Assembly: GCA_026005095.1 (NCBI GenBank)
Contig: BPKK01000006.1
Coordinates: 62,001-126,000 of the forward strand
DNA: 64,000 bases
DNA from: Silanimonas sp.
GTDB lineage: Bacteria; Pseudomonadota; Gammaproteobacteria; Xanthomonadales; Xanthomonadaceae
Direction: 5' to 3'
In this document: in pieces, positions 1 to 8,807 of the stretch
Numbering within the stretch: position 1 is the first letter of the stretch
How the letters are laid out: each line of letters begins with the position of its first letter
Translations under genes and position numbers: made by a program
The notes under the pieces: model-generated
Databases searched by the model: none
What the model was told of the DNA's origin: nothing
The model's input: only the letters and a program-made list of their open reading frames with translations

Positions 1-28
1 GTGCCCGGCGGCGTGGCGGCCATTCCGC

Positions 29-2431
29 TCACCGGCCCTTGTGCTGCGCCAGCCGCAGCCAGGTATCGACTACGGTATCCGGGTTCAGCGACACCGATTC
101 GATGCCCTGGTCCATCAGCCACTCGGCGAGGTCCGGGTGGTCACTGGGGCCCTGGCCGCAGATGCCGACGTACTTGCCCTTGGCGCGGGCTGCGGCGATG
201 GCCATCGACAGCATCTTCTTCACCGCCGGGTTCCGCTCGTCGAACAGGCTGGCGACGATGCCAGAATCCCGATCGAGACCGAGGGTGAGCTGGGTGAGGT
301 CGTTCGAGCCGATCGAGAAGCCGTCGAAGATCTCGAGGAATTCGTCGGCCAACAGAGCGTTCGAGGGCACTTCGCACATCATGATCACCTTGAGACCCTC
401 GGGATCGCCGAGGCGGCTGCCCTGCTTCAGCCCATTGGCCTCCAGCACCTCGATCACCGCGCGGCCCTCTTCCAGCGTCCGCACGAAGGGAATCATCACC
501 CAGAGGTTGGTGAGGCCCATCTCCTCGCGCACTTTGCGCACCGCACGGCACTCGAGGGCGAAGCATTCGCGGAAGTCTGGGTGGATGTAGCGCGAGGCGC
601 CGCGGAACCCGATCATCGGGTTTTCCTCGTGCGGCTCATAGGCCGCGCCAGCGATCAGGTTGGCATACTCGTTCGACTTGAAGTCGGACAGGCGCACGAT
701 CACCGGATGCGGAGCGAAGGCCGCCGAGAGCGTGGCGATGCCTTCCGCAAGACGCTCGACATAGAAGCTGACCGGGTCGCTGTAACCCGCCATCAGCGGT
801 TCGATCTGGGCGCGGATGTTGGCCGGCTGCCGGTCGTACTCGAGCAGGGCGCGCGGATGTACACCGATCTGCCGGGCGATGATGAACTCGAGGCGGGCAA
901 GCCCGATGCCCTGGTGCGGCAGCTGGGCGAAGTCGAAGGCACGCTCCGGGTTGCCCACGTTCATCATGATCTTGAGCGGAGCGGGCGGCATCTTGTCGAG
1001 GTCGGCCACCACCTTCTCGAAGGGCAGCTGTCCGGCATAGATGAAGCCGGTATCGCCCTCGGCACAGCTCACCGTCACCGGCGTGCCGTCCGGGATCACC
1101 TTCAGCGCGTCGCCGGTGCCCACCACCGCCGGCACGCCCAGTTCGCGGGCGATGATGGCGGCATGGCAGGTGCGGCCGCCGCGGTTGGTGACGATGGCGG
1201 CAGCACGCTTCATCACCGGCTCCCAGTCGGGGTCGGTCATGTCGGCGATCAGCACGTCACCGGGCTGTACCCGGTTCATCTCGGCCACGCTGCGGATCAC
1301 CCGGGCGATACCGGTGCCGATCTTCTGGCCGATGGCCCGACCCTGGGCCAGCACCTCGCCGCGCTGCTTGAGGCGGAAGCGCTCGACCTGAGTGGCACGG
1401 GTGCGCGACTTCACGGTCTCCGGGCGAGCCTGCACGATGTAGAGCTTGCCGGTGATGCCATCCTTCGCCCACTCCACGTCCATCGGCCGGCCATAGTGCT
1501 TCTCGATGACGAGGGCCTGGCGCGCCAGCTCCTCCACGTCATGGTCGCTGATCGAAAATCGCGCCCGCAGCTCGGCCGGCGTGTCCTCGTTGCGCACCCG
1601 CTCGCCGGGCCGGTCGGAGTACACCATGCGGATCTGCTTGGCGCCGAGCGTGCGGCGCAGAATGGCCGGGCGTCCGGCCAGCAGGTTCGGCTTGTAGGCG
1701 TAGAACTCGTCAGGATTCACCGCACCCTGCACCACGTTCTCGCCAAGGCCATAGCTGGCGGTCACGAACACCACGTCGCGAAAGCCGGATTCGGTATCGA
1801 GGGTGAACAGCACGCCGGAGGCGCCGACATCGGAGCGCACCATCAGCTGCACGCCGGCCGAGAGGAAGACATCCTCGTGCTTGAAGCCGTGGTGCACGCG
1901 GTAAGCAATGGCGCGGTCGTTGTAGAGCGAGGCGAAGACCTCCTTCACCTTGTGCACCACCTCGTCGGCGCCGCGCACATTGAGGAAGGTCTCCTGCTGG
2001 CCAGCGAAGCTGGCATCCGGCAGGTCCTCGGCGGTGGCGGAGGAGCGCACGGCCACCGAGACCTCGACGGCCCCGGCCTCGGTACACATCCGGGCATAGG
2101 CTTCGCGGATGGCGGTATCGAGCGCTTTGGGTAGCGGGGCGTCGATGACCCAGCCGCGAATCTCGCGCCCGGCGGCGGCAAGCGCATCGACGTCGTCCAC
2201 GTCGAGGGTGGCGAGCTTCGAATAGATGCGCTCGTGCAGGTGGTTCTCGGCGATGAACTCGCGGAAGGCATCGGCCGTGGTGGCGAAGCCGCCGGGTACG
2301 GAAACGCCCAGCTGGGCGAGGTTGCCGATCATCTCGCCGAGGGAGGCGTTCTTGCCCCCCACCTGCGCCAGATCGGTCAAACGAAGGTCCTGCAGCCAAA
2401 GCACGTGGGCGTTCAAGGGCAACTCCGGCAT
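29..2431 (-). CDS. ppsA: Phosphoenolpyruvate synthase
   Basis: PpsA converts pyruvate, ATP and water to phosphoenolpyruvate, AMP and phosphate in the cytoplasm for gluconeogenesis. The 800-residue length matches the E. coli enzyme (about 792). The N-terminal ATP-grasp region starts with [11 protein letters not shown], the central phosphohistidine domain has [15 protein letters not shown] with the swivelling His, and the C-terminal PEP-binding domain ends with the catalytic-Cys motif [11 protein letters not shown]. The gene is complete. It is divergent from ppsR, which encodes the enzyme that switches PpsA on and off, and this pairing supports both calls. Confidence 0.97.
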   Translation of the reverse strand: MPELPLNAHVLWLQDLRLTDLAQVGGKNASLGEMIGNLAQLGVSVPGGFATTADAFREFIAENHLHERIYSKLATLDVDDVDALAAAGREIRGWVIDAPLPKALDTAIREAYARMCTEAGAVEVSVAVRSSATAEDLPDASFAGQQETFLNVRGADEVVHKVKEVFASLYNDRAIAYRVHHGFKHEDVFLSAGVQLMVRSDVGASGVLFTLDTESGFRDVVFVTASYGLGENVVQGAVNPDEFYAYKPNLLAGRPAILRRTLGAKQIRMVYSDRPGERVRNEDTPAELRARFSISDHDVEELARQALVIEKHYGRPMDVEWAKDGITGKLYIVQARPETVKSRTRATQVERFRLKQRGEVLAQGRAIGQKIGTGIARVIRSVAEMNRVQPGDVLIADMTDPDWEPVMKRAAAIVTNRGGRTCHAAIIARELGVPAVVGTGDALKVIPDGTPVTVSCAEGDTGFIYAGQLPFEKVVADLDKMPPAPLKIMMNVGNPERAFDFAQLPHQGIGLARLEFIIARQIGVHPRALLEYDRQPANIRAQIEPLMAGYSDPVSFYVERLAEGIATLSAAFAPHPVIVRLSDFKSNEYANLIAGAAYEPHEENPMIGFRGASRYIHPDFRECFALECRAVRKVREEMGLTNLWVMIPFVRTLEEGRAVIEVLEANGLKQGSRLGDPEGLKVIMMCEVPSNALLADEFLEIFDGFSIGSNDLTQLTLGLDRDSGIVASLFDERNPAVKKMLSMAIAAARAKGKYVGICGQGPSDHPDLAEWLMDQGIESVSLNPDTVVDTWLRLAQHKGR

Positions 2432-2548
2432 ACCGCATGGGGGAAACCGGTATTTTCCGGGCTGGGCCGCACATGGACAAGTTCGTCATCCGGGCGAGAC
2501 CATCCAGGTGAAGATCGTCCCTCATCCCCCCCCCCAGACCGCCCGACC

Positions 2549-3367
2549 ATGCCCCTGCGCCCCGTGTATTTCGTCTCCGACGGCACCGGCATCACCGCCG
2601 AGACCATCGGCAACAGCCTGCTCACCCAGTTCTCCGGCCTCGAGTTCGAACGCCACCGTCTGCCCTTCGTCGATACCCTCGAAAAAGCTCGGCAGGCCGC
2701 CGCCAGCATCCGCGAGGGCGGCGAGCGCCTGGGCGTGAGGCCCATCGTCATCAACACCGTGGTGGACGAGGCGCAGATGAAGGTGCTCGCCGAGAGCGGG
2801 GCGCTGATCCTCGATGTCTTCGCCCCCTTCATCAGCCCGCTCGAGAAGGAACTGGGCCAGGCCCGCCAGCCGCGGGTGGGGCAGGCCCATGCACTGGTGG
2901 ACTTCGATGCCTATGAACGGCGGATGGACGCCACCAACTTCGCGCTCACCCACGACGACGGCACCGACCTCGACTACGACGAGGCCGAGGTGCTGCTGGT
3001 CGGCGTATCGCGCTCGGGAAAGACCCCGACCTGCCTCTACCTGGCGCTCCACTACAGCATCCGCGCCGCGAACTATCCGCTCACCCCCGAGGATCTCGAG
3101 GCCGACCGCCTGCCGGAAAAGCTGCGCCGCCACCGCCGCAAGCTGTTCGGCCTGACCATCGACCCTGTGCGCCTGCAGAAGATCCGCGAGGAGCGCAAGC
3201 CCGGCTCGCGCTATGCCACGCTGGATGTCTGCCGCCGCGAGGTGGCCATCGCCGAGGCCATGTTCCGCCGCGAACAGATCCCGGTACTGAGCACCACCCA
3301 TACCTCGATCGAGGAGATCGCCTCGAAGATCGTGGTGCACTTCGGCTTCCAGCGCAGCCATTTCTGA
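2549..3367 (+). CDS. ppsR: PEP synthase regulatory protein (bifunctional kinase/pyrophosphorylase)
   Basis: DUF299 family protein of 272 residues. It inactivates PEP synthase by ADP-dependent phosphorylation of a Thr next to the catalytic His and reactivates it with phosphate. The N-terminus [15 protein letters not shown] is the family signature and [10 protein letters not shown] near residue 150 is the P-loop. I chose the ATG at 2549, because the open frame upstream is only antisense to ppsA and family proteins begin just before the VSDGTG motif. It is divergent from ppsA across about 117 bp that must hold both promoters. Confidence 0.95.
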   Translation: MPLRPVYFVSDGTGITAETIGNSLLTQFSGLEFERHRLPFVDTLEKARQAAASIREGGERLGVRPIVINTVVDEAQMKVLAESGALILDVFAPFISPLEKELGQARQPRVGQAHALVDFDAYERRMDATNFALTHDDGTDLDYDEAEVLLVGVSRSGKTPTCLYLALHYSIRAANYPLTPEDLEADRLPEKLRRHRRKLFGLTIDPVRLQKIREERKPGSRYATLDVCRREVAIAEAMFRREQIPVLSTTHTSIEEIASKIVVHFGFQRSHF

Positions 3368-3420
3368 CGTCGGCGGAAAACGCGGTTGCCGCCGGGGCAG
3401 GGCGCCCCTACAGTGGCCCG

Positions 3421-3921
3421 ATGCGCCAGAACCGCGCCAATCTGCCGTATCCCGCCCTCGGTCGCTTCGCCTGGCTGATGGGCCTGTACGGCGAGAACTA
3501 CGAACGCCTGTTGCGCCTCGCCGATCTGCGCGCGATGGCACCGGGGCATTACCTGTCCAGCGTGGGCGACGGCCTCGACCTGCACCTCGAAGTGCTGGAA
3601 CGGCACGCGCACACCGTGGAACTGCGGCTTTCCTACGCCATCCTCGATCCGCTCACCGGGCGCCCCGACCCTTCGGCCGTGCTGCGCGTCTACACCGATT
3701 CACGGCAGGCCGAGGCGCTGACCTGCCATATCGGCCGGCACTGGCAGGACGTGCTGGGCCTGCGCCCCTCGCCGCGGGTGATGATGGGCCACCGGCTGCG
3801 GATGAACGGCTTCCTCGGCAAGTGGCTTGGCTACCTCGAAGAACTGGGGCATGGCCGAGAAACGCTGCGCAGCGCCCGCGAAGACGAACGCCCGCAGAAT
3901 CTTTCGATGACGGACACTTGA
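3421..3921 (+). CDS. DUF1249 family protein (YqiB-like)
   Basis: A 166-residue soluble protein resembling the DUF1249/YqiB family, which is widespread in gammaproteobacteria and has no firmly established function. Visible family features are the N-terminal LMGLYGENYERLLRL and the central YTDSRQAEALTC. It follows ppsR by about 50 bp on the same strand and may share its transcript. It ends 46 bp before tRNA-Ala. Family assignment is from recognition of conserved segments. Confidence 0.8.
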   Translation: MRQNRANLPYPALGRFAWLMGLYGENYERLLRLADLRAMAPGHYLSSVGDGLDLHLEVLERHAHTVELRLSYAILDPLTGRPDPSAVLRVYTDSRQAEALTCHIGRHWQDVLGLRPSPRVMMGHRLRMNGFLGKWLGYLEELGHGRETLRSAREDERPQNLSMTDT

Positions 3922-3967
3922 CGGGCGCGAAATGGCTGACTATGATGCGCGCCTCTCCTGAATCGGT

Positions 3968-4043
<76 letters not shown>

Positions 4044-4070
4044 ACTTCTTCTCCTGCGTCACCTCTGTTC

Positions 4071-4146
4071 GTCCCCATCGTCTAGAGGCCTAGGACACCT
4101 CCCTTTCACGGAGGCGACCGGGGTTCGAATCCCCGTGGGGACGCCA
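4071..4146 (+). tRNA. tRNA-Glu(TTC), prophage attachment locus
   Basis: 76 nt with encoded CCA. The acceptor stem is GTCCCCA/TGGGGAC, the anticodon stem CCTCC/GGAGG encloses CTTTCAC, and the anticodon is TTC. The last 12 bases (GTGGGGACGCCA) are repeated at 39651-39662, so the tRNA remains intact after integration. Its original downstream hairpin terminator now appears to lie beyond attR at 39679. Confidence 0.97.
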
Positions 4147-5653
4147 GCCTAGCTCCCGAAACCGGCGCCGCGATGCGGTAGCTCAGGGTCGCGGAGAGGG
4201 TCTTGGGGTCGAGCTCGACCCGCTCAATGAGGTTGGACAAAGACGCCCGCAGCCCGCTGTGGGCGTTTTCTTTTGCCTCCTCGGCCAGGGTGGCCAGCAG
4301 GCGCTGGACCATCGGCAGCGTGATCGCCTCGGCAGGGAGGGCCAGATCCGCCTCCAGCTGCAGCTGCTCGGCCTTGGCCACGAGCCCCTGCCGCTCGAGC
4401 TCGAGGGCCTCGATCCGGCGCAGGATCGGGCGCCGGTCGGCCACCTCGACCACCAGGTCCATCAGCTTGGCCATCTGCCGCTCGAGCTCGAGGGCCTGCC
4501 GCTGGAGCTTGCGGATCTCGCTGCGGTCGCGGGTGCCCGCCAGCGCCTTCCGGGCGCCGTTCACCAGGGCCTCGGCGAACTCGGGGCGCGAGAGATCGGC
4601 GAAGATCTGCTCCAGCACCAGCGACTCGAGCGTCTCCCGGGCTACCGACCGCTGCACCCCGCCAGCCTTGTAGCGGTAGCGGTCACTTTCCGACCACCAC
4701 TTCGTGCCGTCGGGGGCGAACAGGAGCCCGCTGAGCATGGCGGCCGAGACCCGGTCGCGTTCGCGCTTGACGCCCGCCTGCCGGGCTTTCGCGGCCCGCT
4801 CCAGGCGGCCAAGGATCAGTTCGGCCTCGGCGTCGGTGATGAGCGGGGAGTGGGTGTCGCGCTGGATCACCCACTCCGAGCGTGGCCGGCGCTTGGTGCC
4901 CCCCACGTAGCGCCCGCCCTCACGCTCGCCATTGACGTTCCACACCGTGTGGCCAGCGTAGGTGAGCGCGTTCCATTCCACCCCCACCAGGGTGGAATCC
5001 AGGACATGGCTGAGCTTGGCCGCGACCTTGGCCCGCTTCCGCGCGATGCCCATGGCGCGATCGCGCAGGTATCGCCCCACCTGCTCTGCCGTGTGTGAAT
5101 CAGGCTCCAGAACGCTCTTGAGCACCGGCTGGCCATCGCGGACCGCGCCGGTTTCCCGGTGTACCAGCCGGTAGCCCATCGGCGCCTTGCCGCCGGCGCG
5201 CCAGCCCTGCCGCACGTTCTCGCGCATCCCGGCCAGCCCCTTCCGCTTGCTGGTGAGGCTGTGCCACTCGTCCATCGCCTGCAGGATGCTCTTGAGCAGC
5301 ATCTCGGTGATCGGGTCGGCATCGGGCAGGCTCTTGTAGATCACCCGTACCCCGTGCTTCCGGCACTCGATCTCCTCGAACATGATGGCGATCTGCCGGC
5401 GCCGCGCGATGCGGCTGGTGTCCAGCGCCAGCACTGTGCTCCAGCCCCGCCGGTGGTTGCGCACTGCCGCGATCAGCGCCTGGAAGCCGGGCCGGTCTTC
5501 GTCCTTGCCCGATTCCACCGCATCGACGAACTCAGCCCGGATGGTCAGCCCGCGGGCCTGGGCCAGTTGTTGCAGCTCCGTCCGCTGCGCGTCGATCGAC
5601 ACATCGTGACGGTCCTTGCTCGATCTCAGGTACAGGGCGGCGTAGGTATCCAT
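4106..5653 (-). CDS. int: Large serine recombinase (phage integrase)
   Basis: 515-residue site-specific recombinase of the resolvase/invertase superfamily. The N-terminal catalytic domain (about residues 1-150) starts YLRSSKD, with Ser12 in the nucleophile position and the arginine cluster DTSRIARRR. It is followed by a recombinase DNA-binding region with GGKAPMGYRL and a long C-terminal part containing coiled-coil stretches near residues 370-450. The gene points out of the prophage and overlaps tRNA-Glu by 41 bp, so its last residues (SPRGFEPRSPP) are encoded by host tRNA sequence. In the excised phage the tail would be different. Most integrases that use tRNA genes are tyrosine recombinases, so this pairing is unusual. 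Confidence 0.93.
   Translation of the reverse strand: MDTYAALYLRSSKDRHDVSIDAQRTELQQLAQARGLTIRAEFVDAVESGKDEDRPGFQALIAAVRNHRRGWSTVLALDTSRIARRRQIAIMFEEIECRKHGVRVIYKSLPDADPITEMLLKSILQAMDEWHSLTSKRKGLAGMRENVRQGWRAGGKAPMGYRLVHRETGAVRDGQPVLKSVLEPDSHTAEQVGRYLRDRAMGIARKRAKVAAKLSHVLDSTLVGVEWNALTYAGHTVWNVNGEREGGRYVGGTKRRPRSEWVIQRDTHSPLITDAEAELILGRLERAAKARQAGVKRERDRVSAAMLSGLLFAPDGTKWWSESDRYRYKAGGVQRSVARETLESLVLEQIFADLSRPEFAEALVNGARKALAGTRDRSEIRKLQRQALELERQMAKLMDLVVEVADRRPILRRIEALELERQGLVAKAEQLQLEADLALPAEAITLPMVQRLLATLAEEAKENAHSGLRASLSNLIERVELDPKTLSATLSYRIAAPVSGARLASPRGFEPRSPP
4135..4146 (+). repeat. attL core of the tailed prophage
   Basis: GTGGGGACGCCA forms the 3' end of tRNA-Glu and recurs at 39651-39662. 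A partly conserved TCGAATC precedes both copies. The recombinase gene reads through this core on the minus strand. Confidence 0.9.
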
Positions 5654-5743
5654 GGCGTTCGATCAGCAGGGGGAGGAGCAGGGCCACCGCCAGCGTCGGG
5701 TCTGGTGCCCCGCTCGAACGGAGTGTAACGGTTTTGTGCCGTT

Positions 5744-5959
5744 TCACTCCGGTATCTCCATCCACTGCTGCCGGCACCGCCACTGCCGGCGCATCTCCTC
5801 GCGCAGCGCCTCGGCGGCTTGCTGGCCGCGATGCCGGGCGATGCGGGCGATCAGCGCATCCACCAGCCCGGCGCTGGTATAGCCCTGGCGCAGCCAGCTG
5901 CGCGCCTCGCAGACGCGCCGCCAGTCCTCCATCTCGGGGGATAGGCGGGCATCGCTCAT
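5744..5959 (-). CDS. Small phage protein of unknown function
   Basis: 71 residues, acidic start then an Arg-rich helical body ending REEMRRQWRCRQQWMEIPE. Its ATG overlaps the stop of the upstream KilA-N gene by 4 bp, indicating translational coupling in the early operon. I recognise the general style from proteobacterial prophages but assign no function. Confidence 0.65.
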   Translation of the reverse strand: MSDARLSPEMEDWRRVCEARSWLRQGYTSAGLVDALIARIARHRGQQAAEALREEMRRQWRCRQQWMEIPE

Positions 5960-6786
5960 GTGACGTCACTCCCGCGCTCGAACACCCAGCACTTCACGGT
6001 CTTGCGGCTCAGCGGCGAGTTCACCGCCTTTGCCCCCAGAAACCGCGGTTGCTCGCTGTGGCGCAGCGCCGGCAACAGCCCGGGCCGGGGCGGCAGCGGC
6101 AGGCCGGCTGCCGCCGCCGCCTCGATGACCTCGTTCAGATTCAGGGCCAGCAGGCCCGGATGGCGGCTGTGATCCAGCCGCGCCCCGCCGTCCTCGAGGC
6201 GCCGGAACGTGTCCCAGAACCGGGCCAGCGTGCCCGCGTGGGGGTTGGGCGGCGCAAAGGCCGCCAGCGGCGGGCAGGGCAGGCCCAGATCCTGGGAGAG
6301 CTGGGCCAGCTGGTCGTGCAGGGCCTGGCGCTCCGCCGCGCTGCCAGCCCGGCCGAGCATGGCCACGAGCCGGGCCCGGAGTGCGTGGGTGGCGCGGTAG
6401 GCCGGTAGGGTGGCCTCCCCCAGGCTGCGGGAGTTCACCAGGGCGTCATAGGCCCGGATCACCTCCAGGTGGAAGCGCGGGCTGATCCACATGGCGTAGG
6501 CGTAGACCAGCTCCTTGACCGCGTAGGTGCCGTTGGCGAAGCCGTCGTTCACCACTTCGAGGGGGGCCTCCTCATATCTGAGGAGGCCCTCCTCATTTTT
6601 CGACGGCTTTTGAAGTTCAGCGACCAGTGCCTGCGCCTGATCGGTGCGCAGCCAGTTGGCGGGTTGGTGGCGCTTGGCCCCACCACTGGCCTGGTGAAGA
6701 TCGTTAAGGCAGTACCGGCCGACCGGGTCGCGGCGGATCTGGGTATGGGCGATGATGAGCGGGGGAGACAGGGGTTTCGTGCTCAT
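5956..6786 (-). CDS. KilA-N domain protein with C-terminal module shared with the replication protein
   Basis: 276 residues. The N-terminal KilA-N DNA-binding domain is recognisable from IRRDPVGRYCLNDLHQASGG, NWLRTDQAQ and GTYAVKELVYAYAMWISPRFHLEVIRAYD. The C-terminal 90 residues (from FWDTF, HSRHPGLLALNLNEV, to KAVNSPLSRKTVKCWVFERG) closely resemble the C-terminus of the Toprim/helicase protein encoded at 9953-12601. KilA-N proteins often act as antirepressors or early regulators. Both ends overlap neighbours (ATGA at 6783-6786). Confidence 0.82.
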   Translation of the reverse strand: MSTKPLSPPLIIAHTQIRRDPVGRYCLNDLHQASGGAKRHQPANWLRTDQAQALVAELQKPSKNEEGLLRYEEAPLEVVNDGFANGTYAVKELVYAYAMWISPRFHLEVIRAYDALVNSRSLGEATLPAYRATHALRARLVAMLGRAGSAAERQALHDQLAQLSQDLGLPCPPLAAFAPPNPHAGTLARFWDTFRRLEDGGARLDHSRHPGLLALNLNEVIEAAAAAGLPLPPRPGLLPALRHSEQPRFLGAKAVNSPLSRKTVKCWVFERGSDVT

Positions 6787-7100
6787 GGCGTACCCCTCGG
6801 CTCGAACAGGTCCATCTGTACGGCGCGTGGTCTGCGGCTGCCCCGGCTGCCGAACAGCCAGCCGTTCAGTAGGTCGAGCGGGATGGTGATCGAAGTCCGG
6901 TCGCCACGGCTGGATTCCGTTGCCATCATGGCAACGGAATCCGCAAGCACAGGGTTGCGCAGCAGGCGGCGGTACTGGGCCGACCAGTCGAGGCCCAACG
7001 CCTCGCAGATCGGGCGGATGGCCACGCGAACCTGCTCACCGTCGCGGACGGTGAGGAGGGTTTGGCCACGGAAAGGAACCAGGGCGGTTTGAAGCCTCAT
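6783..7100 (-). CDS. Phage antirepressor N-terminal domain protein (P22_AR_N-like)
   Basis: 105 residues starting MRLQTAL. The segment GQTLLTVRDGEQVRVAIRPICEALGLDW followed by IPLDLLNGWLF is typical of the P22 antirepressor N-terminal family, but the C-terminal effector domain is absent. The start at 7100 was preferred over an upstream ATG at 7169 because it fits the family. A 31-bp perfect palindrome lies inside the gene at 6912-6942. It may act with or against the prophage repressor, but only the domain resemblance supports this. Confidence 0.75.
   Translation of the reverse strand: MRLQTALVPFRGQTLLTVRDGEQVRVAIRPICEALGLDWSAQYRRLLRNPVLADSVAMMATESSRGDRTSITIPLDLLNGWLFGSRGSRRPRAVQMDLFEPRGTP
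6912..6942. repeat. 31-bp perfect palindrome inside a coding sequence
   Basis: Arms GGATTCCGTTGCCAT and its exact complement are separated by one base. It encodes the SVAMMATES segment of the antirepressor-like protein, so it is partly constrained by coding. The DNA or mRNA could form a long hairpin. Confidence 0.9.
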
Positions 7101-7111
7101 GGCGGACTCCT

Positions 7112-7369
7112 TCACGGCGGCGGCTGCCGCCAGACCTGGGGCGGGACCGGAAGGCGGGGCGTGGCCCACTGCATGACGAAGGCCTCGGCCTCATGGCGCG
7201 AAGCGAAGGGGCGGGGCGGCGGCGCCCCGAGGCGCTCGGCCAGCGGGGTCCAGTACGGCGTGAACCGCACCGGGGCGCTGGGCCGGCCATTGCCCTGGCG
7301 CAGGATGGAGGCCACCAGAATCCGGCCGGCCATCACCCAGGAGACGGGCTTGAGGGGTTTCGTGCTCAT
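7112..7369 (-). CDS. Small phage protein of unknown function
   Basis: 85 residues beginning MSTKPLKPVSW and containing FTPYWTPLAERLGAPPP and HEAEAFVMQWA. The N-terminus MSTKPL and its upstream bases match the start of the KilA-N gene, suggesting a shared translation-initiation cassette within the operon. The start at 7369 overlaps the stop of the upstream gene. Function unknown. Confidence 0.6.
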   Translation of the reverse strand: MSTKPLKPVSWVMAGRILVASILRQGNGRPSAPVRFTPYWTPLAERLGAPPPRPFASRHEAEAFVMQWATPRLPVPPQVWRQPPP

Positions 7370-7545
7370 GCCGACACCTCCCGGCGCACCGCCTGGGCAC
7401 GCCGCCTCAGTCGGCCCGGCACCTCGCCCACGGCCAGGCCCACCCAGCGCCGCCGGGGCGGCCGGGTGAGCCAGAGCCGGGCGGCCAGCGCGCCGCCGAG
7501 GAAGGGCAGGCCGAACAGCACCAACAGCTCGATGCACTCAGCCAT
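7366..7545 (-). CDS. Small single-pass membrane protein
   Basis: 59 residues, MAECIELLVLFGLPFLGGALAA followed by an Arg-rich cytoplasmic tail. One predicted membrane helix spans residues 6-24. A strong AGGAGGT ribosome site lies 6 bases before the ATG at 7545, and this leader and start are copied from the duplicated segment. No function is assigned. Confidence 0.6.
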   Translation of the reverse strand: MAECIELLVLFGLPFLGGALAARLWLTRPPRRRWVGLAVGEVPGRLRRRAQAVRREVSA

Positions 7546-8099
7546 GGCGCACCTCCTGCTGCCAGCGGCCCCAGTGCGCGGCCTCGAGGCCGGCCTGGAG
7601 GTCGAGTTCGAGCAGTTCGCCCAGCGCCGCGATCTGCCGGGCATCCAGCAGCATCGGCCGGCCGGTGGCGTCCAGACATTGGCCGAACAGGCCGGCGATC
7701 AGGCCGGCGATGGCCTCGGCGCGCTTGAGCCGCAGGTGGGCTTCTTCGTCGAGGAAATAGCCCAGGCGGGCGGGGGTGGCCGCGGGCGCGGCGGACGGGG
7801 CAGCGGCCCCACGGGAAGTGCGGTGTGCCATGACGGCAGGTTCCTTTGGCAGGTTGTCGGAACCCGCCCCCCAGCCGCCAAGCAGGGAGACGGGACGTGC
7901 GGGTTGGCGGACCGGGGCCAAAGGAGCCCGGCGGGCCCGAAGGCCCCCCGCACGCCCCGCCATGGAACTGCGAGACGTGATGCACGCATCACCGGCCGAG
8001 GCCGGACGTGAAAAAAGCGCCGGCATCGGGCGATGGGCGCTTGCGCGCCTTTGGCTTTCCGGGCCGCCAAGCCCGGCTGCGGGATTCACCGCAGCGGGC
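7537..8099. repeat. 563-bp direct repeat, copy 1
   Basis: Identical base for base, by eye, to 8799-9361 (offset 1262 bp). It contains the complete C-terminal gene segment, an Ash-like reading frame, a GTGATGC-AC-GCATCAC hairpin (7977-7992) and the start signal of the next gene. Confidence 0.95.
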
Positions 8100-8188
8100 A
8101 CAGCCTGCGCCCGGGCCTGGGCGGGTGTCAAGCACAGCAGGCGCGAGGCGCGGCCCCCGCGGGCGGAAGCGAAGGCGAGCTCAGCCAT
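7538..8188 (-). CDS. Ash-like/phage small-protein fusion, copy 1
   Basis: The frame is open for 216 residues from the ATG at 8188. The first half contains GLGGPESQRRASAHR and DACITSRSSMAGRAGG, resembling the Ash family encoded in P4-type immunity regions. The last 97 residues (from the internal ATG at 7831, MAHRTSRGAA to WQQEVRHG) form a helical protein of unknown function and could be translated alone from an AAAGGA site. It overlaps the preceding gene by 8 bp. From nucleotide 8099 to 7538 it is identical to the paralogue at 8800-9408; only the N-terminal start differs. Confidence 0.55.
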   Translation of the reverse strand: MAELAFASARGGRASRLLCLTPAQARAQAVPAAVNPAAGLGGPESQRRASAHRPMPALFSRPASAGDACITSRSSMAGRAGGLRARRAPLAPVRQPARPVSLLGGWGAGSDNLPKEPAVMAHRTSRGAAAPSAAPAATPARLGYFLDEEAHLRLKRAEAIAGLIAGLFGQCLDATGRPMLLDARQIAALGELLELDLQAGLEAAHWGRWQQEVRHG

Positions 8189-8807
8189 GGCGCGCTCCCC
8201 GGGCGGCGGCGCCCAGCGGCAGCGTGCCCTGCGCCGGCTCGAAGGTGTCCACCGGCAGGCCCAGGGCCTCCAGTTCGGCATGCAGCAGCGCGGTCAGCGC
8301 CTGCCGCTCGCGCGGGTCGCTCAGCAGGGCGCGGGTGCGTGCCAGCTGGTGCAGCTCGCGCAGCGCACCGGCACGGCCCGCCTTCACCGCCATGCCCTGC
8401 GTCTCGTAGCGGTGCAGGGCCTCGGCCCACTCGATCTGCAGGGCCAGTAGCTGGTCGGCGCCGGCGGCGTTTCCCTGCACGCGCATCTGGTTGGTGTTGA
8501 TCCGGGCGAGGTACATGTGAGCCCGGTCCAGGCGGATGTAGACCCCCGGCCGGGGGGAGCTAGCTCCCCCTGCCCCCCGGATTTCGGGGGGCAAAAGCAC
8601 CCTGGTGCCGTACAGGACGGCACTGTCGCCGGTGGAAAGGGCGCGTTTTGCACCCTTCCAGTCCACGCAAGCCAGCTCCGCGAAAGGCTTGGCCGGGACG
8701 TACTCGACGCTCTCGTGCTCGACCACCAGCAGGGTCAGCCCATGGAAGCGGATGAAGCCGACCGCCTGCGCGGTGGGCGCGGTCTCCGGCAGCGTGCGCT
8801 CAGCCAT
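8181..8807 (-). CDS. Phage antirepressor-like protein
   Basis: 208 residues. VGFIRFHGLTLLVVEHESVEYVPAKPFAELACVDWKGA resembles the antirepressor N-terminal domain, and VYIRLDRAHMYLARINTNQMR is a conserved segment seen in related prophage proteins. The start at 8807 is preceded by AGGAGGT. The coding sequence includes tandem G/C-rich hairpins (8553-8591). It lies between the two copies of the 563-bp repeat, so recombination between the copies would delete it. Confidence 0.6.
   Translation of the reverse strand: MAERTLPETAPTAQAVGFIRFHGLTLLVVEHESVEYVPAKPFAELACVDWKGAKRALSTGDSAVLYGTRVLLPPEIRGAGGASSPRPGVYIRLDRAHMYLARINTNQMRVQGNAAGADQLLALQIEWAEALHRYETQGMAVKAGRAGALRELHQLARTRALLSDPRERQALTALLHAELEALGLPVDTFEPAQGTLPLGAAARGARHG
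8553..8591. repeat. Tandem GC hairpins inside a CDS
   Basis: GGGGGAGCT-AGCTCCCCC (18-bp perfect palindrome) followed by CCCCCCG-GATTT-CGGGGGG. They interrupt the region encoding EIRGAGGASSPRPG of the antirepressor-like protein. They could cause attenuation or have come from a small insertion. Confidence 0.7.

Noticed and set aside
41-2134. Long plus-strand open frame at the window start
   Set aside because: Antisense shadow of ppsA, which has clear catalytic motifs on the minus strand.
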